A stretch of DNA of 64,000 nt from NCBI GenBank assembly GCA_026168455.1, contig CM047430.1, positions 70,719,044-70,783,043 of the forward strand, in the 5' to 3' direction. The first letter of the stretch is position 1, and each line of letters opens with the position of its first letter. The translations under genes were made by a program, and so were the position numbers. Source of the DNA: Theocolax elegans. Its lineage: Eukaryota > Arthropoda > Insecta > Hymenoptera > Cerocephalidae. This document shows positions 55,601 to 64,000 of this stretch, piece after piece. Below the pieces are notes generated by a model. That model was given only the letters and a program-made list of their open reading frames with translations, was not told the DNA's origin and searched no databases.

Positions 55601-56847
55601 TCTTATTTGTTTTCAGTTAATGAAGTTAGCGAATAACAATGATCAAAAAGCAGTAGATTGTGTAGAGACTAATGTCAATTATAATCAAGGAGAAGAAGAG
55701 TGGCAAGTAAGTAATTTTACATTATTTCTAAAGGAAAAATAATAACAGTTAAAATAAAAGTAATAATAATTTAAACTCAATTTAAATAATTTTTTAAGGT
55801 AATGGGTCCTAAAAACAAAGGTTCAATCACGCGAAGTACAGATTTTGGACGAACTCCATTATCAGACATATTTAGAGGTCAACTGAGATCAAGAGTTTCT
55901 CGAGCAACGGATCATACGACGGACTACGTTCAACCGTTTTTCACATTGCAACTTGATATTGAAGTAAAATGCATTTATTTTTTACTGCTAATACTAAATT
56001 TTATATTTTAAAATAAAATTTACTAATAATAAGAAAACTTTGTAGAAAGCTGAGTCAGTTAACACAGCTTTGGAAATACTTGTTGGAAAGGATCAACTTG
56101 AAGGGATGACATGCAGTAAAACAAAACAACAAATTGAAGCTTGGAAACAGGTTACTTTGGAAGAACTGCCTGTAATACTTATATTACATTTAAAGTGGTT
56201 CGACTACAAACCTGATGGATGCTCTAAAATTCTCAAAACTGTAGAATTCCCAATACTTCTCAATATTGATAACAGTAAGTTATTTAAATTTGGTTACATT
56301 TACGTAATTGTTAATAATTTACTAAAGTAGTTAAAAAATAAGCACAATTAATACGTTGCATATCATTAATTAAATAGATAAGATAATGTTGAGGTATAAC
56401 AATTTATCAAATGAAAAAAATTCGATTATAATCATTAAACTGTAAATCATTAAGTAAATCCTTTTATGATAATTAGTCGTTTACAATTTCAAAAGATAAG
56501 TTCTATAGTGCAATTTAAAATAACACGGGGAAATTATTCGATTGCATAAATTATTTGCAGAATTAATGTCAACAAATGCCAGGCCAAAGTTAAGTCTCAA
56601 ACAAAGGCAATACAAATTGTTTGCCGTGACGTATCACGATGGAAAAGAAGCAACCAAAGGTCATTATGTAACCGATGCTTTTCATGTTGGATATGGCGGC
56701 TGGGTCCGCTATGATGACAGTTCACTTAAGGGGGTTTCCGAGGCCAATGTACTGAATCCTCTACCACCCAGAGTCCCATATTTACTATATTATAGAAGAC
56801 GTAATACTATTGGAAATAACCAATCAAATAATGTTAAAGCGCGATAG
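47886..56847 (+). CDS. Usp10: USP10-type ubiquitin carboxyl-terminal hydrolase
   Basis: N-terminal part: start exon 47886-47903 (MDNSYK), exon 48448-49223 and a third exon (49298 onward in copy 1; 52680-53587 in copy 3). It includes a basic RRGRGRANKG patch and a SYASLLR motif matching SWASLF of vertebrate USP10. Catalytic part: exons 55002-55200, 55276-55525, 55617-55706, 55799-55963, 56046-56274 and 56561-56847. The Cys box is TNRSNYCYINSILQALLACPP, the His box KGHYVTDAFHVG, and the Asp lies in WVRYDD; all three catalytic residues are present. USP10 removes ubiquitin from substrates such as p53 and endocytosed receptors and takes part in stress-granule control. The exon end at 53587 (reading DPINYRSG) joins in phase with EFLLSYQMDKQ. 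The N-terminal exons are repeated and frameshifted, so the assembled locus as written does not encode one continuous protein. Confidence 0.93.
49691..52345. repeat. USP10 N-terminal block, copy 2 (frameshifted)
   Basis: Repeats copy 1 from its first base and continues about 390 bp further into exon 3. It has its own start exon (50151-50168) and exon 2 (50713-51486). Exon 2 carries several single-base indels near 50745-50830 and again at 51361-51460. The donor after exon 2 has lost one A. Exon 3 (51561 on) has clustered indels near 51625-51830, then reads cleanly through SYASLLR and NILGTSKPTALIAP. It ends inside exon 3 at a junction sharing AATGA with copy 3. Confidence 0.93.
52346..53587. 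repeat. USP10 N-terminal block, copy 3 (5'-truncated)
   Basis: Starts inside exon 2 (ATGAGAGAAGG, matching 48964 and 51227) with no intron between it and copy 2 exon 3. The exon 2 remainder (to 52605), its intron and exon 3 (52680-53587) follow. It is clean up to about 53330. Small indels then break the frame, compared with copy 2, until the donor at 53588. This copy is physically attached to the catalytic exons. Confidence 0.93.
53611..53777. repeat. GC-rich 167-bp hairpin in USP10 intron
   Basis: The arms are about 60 bp each: 53611-53676 begins TACCTTGGGTGAGCC and ends GTAGTAA; 53718-53777 begins TTACTACC and ends TTACCCATGGTA. They pair over most of their length, including CGCGTCATTA and AAATTTCGTGG. 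The loop is GC-rich (about 53677-53717). The element begins 24 bp after the exon donor at 53588. It could be a small MITE or a structured RNA; sequence alone does not decide. Confidence 0.7.
54079..54459. mobile_element. MITE-like element in USP10 intron
   Basis: The ends are inverted: GCGGAGACAGAC at the left, GTCTGTATGTCTCCGC at the right, with TA-rich flanks. An internal inverted repeat pairs about 54307-54345 with 54408-54440 (sharing AATCCAAAAA...). Inside are three related copies of TTTATTAACWGTTAACAAA-like palindromes near 54107, 54187 and 54274. It has no coding capacity. A Tc1/mariner-like origin is a guess from the TA flanks. Confidence 0.65.
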
Positions 56848-57968
56848 GTTATTAGCAGCAAAAGGAAGTCCTACTATATAGTCTAACAATTCGTTTTAAC
56901 TGAAAGAAAACTTGCATTTTTATATTTTCTAAATTAAAACCGATAATTAAGCGATTTACAAAAAAGAAAAAGAAAAGAACGAATAAAACGTTAACAGATC
57001 GAAAATTATATTATTGTAGAAAAGATAAAAAAAGCGTTACACTTTTTAAATGTATCATATTCTTATCGTTATATATATAGTGAATGCGATCGTTATGAGT
57101 TTGATGTAATCAATCTTTGGTATGTGAAATAAAGATATGTAAGGGACTATAAACAGATGAAAGTAGATTGAAAGATATCAATAAAGGAGAAACTATTTTT
57201 TAGTTATGTAAATGTAAATTGTGAAATATACAAATGCAAATTGTAACTATTAGTTTCTACACGTTTTTATATATTCTCCTTTTTTGATAAAATCTTTATT
57301 TTACTCGCAATTGTTTACAGGCCTTTATGTTATAATAATTAAATATGGTTAATTTTATTCTATATATGTACATATATAATTATTAATTATATTAATATAG
57401 TATTTTACATTGGAAGTTAACAAGCATTGATTTTTGTCAGTATAAATCTGAATAGTTATGTAAAAGATTCTTATTTTTACTAATATAATTGTAAGTCTTA
57501 TTATTTAATATACTAAATTATGTATCACAACCATCAGTACAATACTTTAACAACCCAAATTTTTGTTGATTTAAACTTTATAATTAAATCAAAAGACAGC
57601 TAACAAATTTGGGTCGTCTTACAATTATTTAACACTGGTACTTTGCATTTACTAAATTTTTTGATTTTTATACAAATAGTTACAATCAAATGCAATCACA
57701 ATTATTGGGTTGATTATTTTGTTGCACTGATCATATTGTATCTTATATTAACTAACATTAATTAGTTTATGTACAAAAGTTATAAATGTTTTGATGAATC
57801 GAAAATTCTTAATAAAAATGTATAATACAAATTAAACTATTTATAATTTAATTACAACTTAAATCTCTCCAAAAACTCTTCGAATCTTGGAATATCTCTT
57901 CTGTAAATGTATGGTATACATAAAATACTTAACAATAAGGAAAAGAAAAAAAAATTTGTCAGAAGATG
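56848..57968. other. Convergent intergenic DNA between USP10 and the MOSMO homologue
   Basis: AT-rich 3' untranslated and intergenic sequence shared by two convergent genes. A plus-strand AATAAA near 57129 could end USP10 transcripts. No exon seen. Confidence 0.55.
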
Positions 57969-58826
57969 CTAAAAATGCGGTAAACACACTTTACCAGCAA
58001 AGAGTTCTGAAATTACAGTAATCCATAATGCTAATACAAATAAAATGTAAGAAATGCCTACTTGATGAGAATTAGGAAGCTGATAAGGTTGTCCACCTAT
58101 TTCATCTATGTGAAATCCCATTGGAAATATTACAGCAGCTAAACAGAACAGGACCACTAAAATAATGTATATTATGTTAATAATATTGAAATAACATAAA
58201 ATAGAAGCAAATAAGCATGGATCAACAATTATAAAAAGTAAATCGATTGCCTTTAAACAATAATTCTGTCAAATATATAAATTAAAATAAAGGCCAAAAA
58301 CAAATATATTAATTAAAATACACAAAAAATAAAAAAAGTTTTAATTTTTCTATACCTAGTGACCTACAAACTTTTTCTCAGCATTATAATTAAAATTATG
58401 CATATTTAAATGAAAATACACTTATTTGAAATCTTACTTGCTGCAAATCCAACCCAACGAGCATAAGGAATCACATTTCTATCCCAGTGTGAACTTATTA
58501 AAAGAATAACCGTGGTCGTAATTAGAATACAACCAGCTAAAATGCAAATCAAGGCCATTGACCATTCTGGCTTCAATTCAGGCTTATAACAAATTTGAGG
58601 TCTATTGTACAATGTCATACAGGACCACATTAATCCTAATCTTGTATCTCCTAAAAGAATGTTTAAATTTAAGTAAGCTATTCTGACAATTATATAACAA
58701 GTACTAAAAATTAATAAAAATACCTCCAACATCTGTGATAATCCAATCTGGCATAGCTAAACTAACAATTGCAAACATATCGGCTGCAAGGAATAAAGTT
58801 CCAGAAATCACTGTTAACTTATCCAT
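57969..58826 (-). CDS. MOSMO: MOSMO homologue (modulator of Smoothened, C16orf52-like)
   Basis: Three minus-strand exons, 58724-58826 (start), 58438-58650 and 57969-58156, join in phase to 167 residues, the same length as human MOSMO. Matching blocks are MDKLTVISGTLFLAADMFAI, MPDWI, PEWSMALI, SSHWDR..YARWVGF, FCLAAVIFPMGF, GGQPYQLPN and the end LFAGKVCLP. Four hydrophobic segments (about residues 6-26, 70-92, 101-121 and 138-160) give a claudin-like tetraspan topology. In vertebrates MOSMO acts with MEGF8 and MGRN1 to lower cell-surface Smoothened and dampen Hedgehog signalling. The gene is convergent with USP10. A GT inside the last exon (GGTAAAG) is not used, since the frame continues into the conserved terminus. 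Confidence 0.92.
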
Positions 58827-60035
58827 TATTTTATTTAAAATTCAACTAGTTCAAATATACTCAAATAGAATATTCATTATTAATACTTGTTGACAGTAGC
58901 ATTACTGTAATTAAAGAGGACTATTACAAATTATTAATTTATGTAGTTAACAATCAGTTGTTAAAATTGTGTAAGTAATAATTTCTTTTATCTTTATTTT
59001 CTTCTAGCATGTTTACAGAGTACAGACCTTCTGTCAGAATTTTCTTTGCGATAAGTATATACTTAAGACTTTACAATATTTTGTTCAATGCTTATTGCTT
59101 ATTTACTGAATTGCACGGACCATGTAAATTAAATAGAGTCTCATTCCTCATGGTCATGGATGGTTACGTCAGTCACGTGATAAAAATATCCCAAGAGCCC
59201 TCTATCGGTATGATGTTGAAGAAAAAAAAACACCAAAGTCACAGAGTCACTTAAAAGAAAGATACCAAAACCATAGACTTATAGAGATAGACTGCGCGCT
59301 CTTACCTTACCGTTGAATTCTCGATTGAAGGACAGAGATATGTCGACAGTCACTCTGTCTCTCTTGCACAGGCGAAAAGTGGGTAAGGGGAAGAGATTGT
59401 CGGGGAAGAAAATGCTAATTGCGCATGCGCCTAAGAAATAAGCGGGGTACAATATGTTCTTGATATTTAAATGCATTTTAATAAATCGTGTGTACATAAA
59501 ATAACAAAAAAGTACTAAAATGATGAGTAAATCATGGTTTAATTAACAATGAATTATGTGTATGCATAAACGTTGAAGGAGGTAAATTATTAAGTTCGAT
59601 TTTATGACTGATACAAGTAATGCAAAATGTTGGTCGTGTGGTCTAAATTCACGTTTTCGTGAAGGCAAATGTTCGTAGTTCAAATCCAATGGTAGATTTT
59701 TTTTATAATTTTTTTAAATACTATTTTTTAATAAATTTTTACAAATCGGTTGAATTTTATATCACTTTTTTCTGTAATATTCATAAAAATAAATATCGTT
59801 CATATGTATACGTACATATGATAAAACAATATAGTAATATCTTAAATATACTTGAAAAAATAATTTTTACAATAATATTTTTACTTAATTTTAAAAGCAA
59901 TTATATACCTTCTTGAATGTGCGCTACGCTGTACATGCATTAAAGTAAGTAAACAAATAAACTTAGTTTTGTAATGCTTAGAATTTAAAAAGTGAAACAT
60001 TATAGTTGAACACCCTTGATGCAAAAAGTACTATT
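58827..60035. other. Intergenic DNA between the MOSMO homologue and the P-element relic
   Basis: Apart from the GC-richer island around 59280-59460 this is AT-rich DNA without a supported exon. A weak tRNA-like stretch near 59630-59700 is discussed among the rejected items. No terminal repeat of the neighbouring P-type element is visible. Confidence 0.5.
59421..59430. promoter_or_regulatory. NRF1/EWG-type palindrome GCGCATGCGC
   Basis: A perfect 10-bp GCGCATGCGC, the core site for NRF1 (Drosophila erect wing), in a locally GC-richer island (about 59280-59460) roughly 600 bp upstream of the MOSMO start codon. Such sites mark CpG-type housekeeping promoters. It could serve MOSMO or an unseen transcript to the right. 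Confidence 0.4.
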
Positions 60036-63000
60036 CTATTGATTTTTGAATACCACCAGTCGGTTATGAAAAGTTCGTATGCGTTGTATGTGGTCTTGTA
60101 AGTTTCGACTTTCAGCGTATAATCTAATTTTAAAATATTTTTTTAAAATTTTGTCTATTAATTCTACTTTATGAGTAGAAGTAACAGTCTTTTCCATCAA
60201 ATTATCCAATCTAGTAAATAACGGTAAAAAATATAATTGTGTTTTAGCAGTTACTACAAGTATGTCTATAATATTCTTTCGCGAAAAAAGATTTTGTGTG
60301 CTTCTCAAAACTTGTTCAGCTGTTTTGCAAATCGACACAACGTCTGGGCTGGGGAACAATAGGCCACTTTTCTTTTTATTTTTTTTTTATCTGGTAAAGC
60401 TTCCGTAATTACTTCATCGGAACCTCCTCTATCTTTAATTTTAATCAAATCGCACGTTGTACTGGCACTTTCTAAGCAATCGCAACATAATTCACATTTT
60501 ATAGTTTTTGTCAACGATCGAACAATAGAACCAGCGATGTAAGTAACGACATCGTTTCTATATTCGTTCCAGCACCAACCATTAGTACCAATATAATCAT
60601 GATCATATTTTAATGTCAAAATGTCACACGTTTGTTGATTTTGCTGCTCTTTAATTTTTAAAATGCCAGTACAATCTTGAGGAGTACAATTTCCTTCATG
60701 CGGAATTATTGAGTTTACGTGACTCACTAACTTTTTGTACGCGCAGATGAATTGAAAACAGGTTGGATTATTATTGAATCCTCCTTGTTTTCTAATGCAT
60801 GAGAAAAAAGTTTCTAAATGATCTTGCGATAGTTTATAACTTAAAACGTACGTCATTAAATTATTATTAAAAAGATACTTTGAAAGTTTTAAAATACTTT
60901 TCATAGCAGTGATCAGCCCCAAAATCCCGTTTTTCTTTACTTTCTAATATAGATTTAATTTGACCGTCATCTAAAATAATTTTTAAAGAACTAATATAAC
61001 GTATTAGAGCATTAATTTTGTCTTCCATTTCGTTAATATTATCTAGTGTAAAACAAGATTGAGAATCATTTTTGACAAATTTCCTCCTCGAATTTAAAAT
61101 ATCAAAAGTGTCATTCATATTTTTACAAAAAGTTGAGGTCGCATTAGCATTAAAGAAATTCTTGGGGTATTTTATATTCCATATAGTTAATGCATTTGCT
61201 ACCCCGACACTAAGAATTTGAGCTGCAAGTTTCACTTCATCTTCTCTCTTTGAAAATCAACATGCCGACGTCGTATTTTTGTGCCTGTATGCAATTTTTC
61301 ATTCTCTTGAAAATCCACAAGTTTTTTAATATAAACTCCAATCAATCTCATTCTCATTCTCGTCCATTAATTTGTACTCAGAAAAAACAATTTCTTATTA
61401 ACTTAGCATGTGACATGCGTCGGGAATGATAACAATTGGTTCACTTGTGATTGGATGTTGAAGAGAACATTCTTCTTTTACGCTATGAAGAGTAGCTCCA
61501 AGTTTTGCAACCATTGCAAAATTCGTTACTTGCTCCATCAAACGTAATTGCACGGACATCACTAATGTCCTTTTCATGCAGTGTCATTAGTATTTCTAGC
61601 AATAAATTAGCCCTTGCTTTACCTGATAAGCTTTTAATAAATAATAAGCAATTGGCGTCTTAAAATGGCCATTCAAGCACACAAGCATTACAACAAGAGC
61701 ATATGAAGCTTCCTCTGTAGACTGTATTTCTGCTTTTTGTATACCCAAATCAACCATTCCATAACAAACATTATTGCGTATTTCCATTTGTTTTTTTATC
61801 GACATCTCATCCAATTGAATTCCAAACTGCAATTCTTTACCTTTTTGTCTTTCTTCTTCGATCATATTTCTTACACTTAGTAATACACTTTGACTAATAC
61901 CAGGATTTAATTGAAAGTTTGAAAACCATCTCCTAACTGTTTGCGGATGTGGTAAACAATTGAAAAAATTTCCCTTACATGTTTATATGCAGATGCAGAA
62001 TAAAATAATAGTGTGCATGCAAATTCTTTTACCCGCAGTTGAATATGATGTTGGTTTATTCGATACTAAAGAATTTTTGAATATCTCATGCAAAGCAGTT
62101 GAAGATCGCATCTAATAACAATAACAAATTAAAATTAATTGAAATAATCAGTATGTGTAATTAAATATTGCTTTCAAATGTGCATTATTGTAAAAGAGTT
62201 TGTAAATTCCACAAAATAGAACAAATTATATTTTTTTGAATGCGTGCATAATCTAAAAACATACATGCTTCAGTTACTAATAAAACTTACTATTTTATCT
62301 TTACAATATGTTAGTACAAGTATTTTACCCTTAAAATTATGTTAGTAAGAAATATGAATGGTTAAACTGATTACTAATAAATTATATTCACACTAATTAA
62401 ACTAACATGCTCATGATAAAAATAAACTAAGTAAAGAAAAATTCACTGTTCAAAACTCACCATTAAAGAATAAATTCTTTAGTCTGTATAACGGTACAGT
62501 AATTAATAAAAAACTTATTTTAGTCGTATATTTCATAATTTTTATTTTTTATGTAATATTTATTACAATTACATTAATTTTCGTTTTCCCCTACGATTTT
62601 AAAACAATACTATAATATTGTTTACAAATGTTCGTACTTTACACATTTAATAACTTATGGTGTACTACTATAATAACTTATGGTGTATTATTTATAAAAA
62701 AAAAGAAAATTATTTATTGTTTTGTAATTTTCAGCATTACTTTAGTTTAAAATTTTATGTTCTTTACAACTACAATTTTTAATTAGAAATATGTACTTTT
62801 AATTATTTGTAAATAATTTTTATTTTAATGATTTCTTTTTGATATTTTAAAATTATAGTTCTAACAATTTTCATATCAATAGATAGAACAATTAAAGTAT
62901 AAATATAAATTATAAATATATAAAACATGATTTTTAACTATTAATTGTTAATTATGTTAATCATTAATTAATTAATTTACAATATCTTAATTAATTTACA

Positions 63001-64000
63001 AAATAAATTACGAATGATTCGCTTTTACAAGTATTCAAAACATTCTTCCACACAATTTAAAAATCATATGCTCAAATCATACACTTACACTAAAATTTAA
63101 ATATTCATTACAATTTTTTAATTTCATCATAATTTACATTTACAATATTATATTCAATTATGTTAAAAATATACTCATCCTTTTAATCTATTACAATCCA
63201 ATATGATATGCTAGTTGCAAATATATTTTATAAAACATACTTTAATTACTTTATCTTTTATCTTTAGCAGCAATGTAGAAAAATGTTATTTAATTTTTAC
63301 AAAAACATCTGCATTGAATATTGTGAAATATCGTATGTTAAATTGATCTTTTAATTTAACAATTAAAAGATTATATAAAATGAATATTCATTGTATAAAT
63401 TTTATATCAGTTGATTATAGATAATATTGTTATTTTAAATTAAATTTTTCTCACTGATGTTGACTTGATAAAATATAAATTAATAAACTTATTTATATAT
63501 CCCTATGTACTCACTTGCAAAGCATTAATACCTTCCTCAGAAAGTATATTGTACTTTTCTAAATAACTTAATAGATCTTGTAAATTATCTATTTTTTTCG
63601 TTAAACGCTTTACTTGTTGATTTTTTGTTTTCAACATCTTTTTTGTTTCTTTAACATACTTCTGCACAATTTGAAAAGTAATGTCTGATGTAAAGTCATC
63701 TCTCCGGAGATCTCCAACAGAGCGAGGATTGCAAAAATCTCTTTGCACCTGTCAACGGTAACTTACTACTTTTTCTGAAATACAAATACAATACCAAGTC
63801 AACAATACAGACAAATTGTATTATTTATTATGATGGGTTCTTATATGAGTACGTACTTTTTTAATAGAATACACTAACCTTTTTGTCGCAGTTTTTCTTT
63901 CTTCAGTTTGTGCTGTTTGTTTGCCTACGTGTTTAATTTCGCTGCTATTTTGAATATATTCTGAAGTATGGTGCAAAATTAAGTCACAATTCAAGAAATT
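60036..64000 (-). pseudogene. P-element/THAP9-like transposase relic
   Basis: Minus strand, read from the right edge. A linker exon (about 63879-64000) is followed by a leucine-rich coiled coil (63515-63748, containing KKIDNLQDLLSYLEKYNILSEE). An AT-rich intron (62112-63514) still has a good donor and acceptor. The core then shows LPHPQTVRRWF (about 61950), the catalytic-type LDEMSIKKQ (about 61800), ITFDGAS, IPDACHML (about 61420) and the C-terminal LSQDHLETFFSCIRKQGGFN (about 60800-60860), ending near 60036. This order is that of P-element and THAP9 transposases, which cut and paste DNA using a THAP zinc finger; that domain would lie beyond the right edge. Frame breaks near 60355, 60910, 61250, 61470, 61600 and 61960 indicate an inactive copy. 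Assembly errors may account for some. Confidence 0.85.

Noticed and set aside
59630..59700. tRNA-like A-box and B-box (GGTCGTGTGGTCTAA and GTTCAAATCC)
   Set aside because: The T-stem does not pair and the acceptor arms are AT-only; at most a decayed tRNA-derived fragment.

Overview
The window is insect nuclear DNA, most likely Hymenoptera. The clues are AT-rich intergenic DNA, many CpG-containing and dinucleotide microsatellites, compact intron-rich genes and a P-element-type transposon relic; the order assignment is inference. No prokaryotic, organellar, rRNA, clear tRNA or CRISPR feature is visible. Six conserved protein-coding genes were rebuilt by joining exons through GT-AG splice sites and checking that the phase carries across each junction.

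Layout: (1) 1-23157 holds no exon I can support; it is AT-rich DNA with microsatellites, probably a giant 5' intron or upstream region of the next gene, and includes one MITE with TTAA flanks (22288-22878). (2) 23158-32547 (+): storkhead-box winged-helix gene (Drosophila knockout, vertebrate STOX), lacking its 5' exon(s). Its introns carry a 996-bp foldback element and a 1-kb element with tandem-repeated inverted ends. (3) 35805-38695 (-): acyl-protein thioesterase (APT1/LYPLA), seven exons. (4) 40717-44558 (-): PICK1 (PDZ plus BAR), with a tandemly duplicated 5' block. (5) 45487-46299 (+): Derlin-1, divergent from PICK1. (6) 47886-56847 (+): USP10-type deubiquitinase whose N-terminal exons are present two to three times in a scrambled array. 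(7) 57969-58826 (-): MOSMO homologue, complete. (8) 60036-64000 (-): degraded P-element/THAP9-like transposase, running off the right edge.

The genes do not form an operon-like unit. Common themes are membrane-protein traffic and quality control (APT1 depalmitoylation, PICK1 endocytosis, Derlin-1 ER-associated degradation, USP10 deubiquitination, MOSMO receptor turnover), but I regard the clustering as coincidental. The two duplications (PICK1 5' block, USP10 N-terminal exons) show single-base homopolymer indels and junctions inside exons. I think they are more likely long-read assembly artefacts or unresolved haplotypes than functional copies, though the sequence alone cannot prove it. Most credible novel leads: a long PICK1 tail with four clathrin-box motifs, two phase-matched cassette exons upstream of the PICK1 PDZ domain, a GC-rich 167-bp hairpin 24 bp inside a USP10 intron, and the non-autonomous foldback elements.
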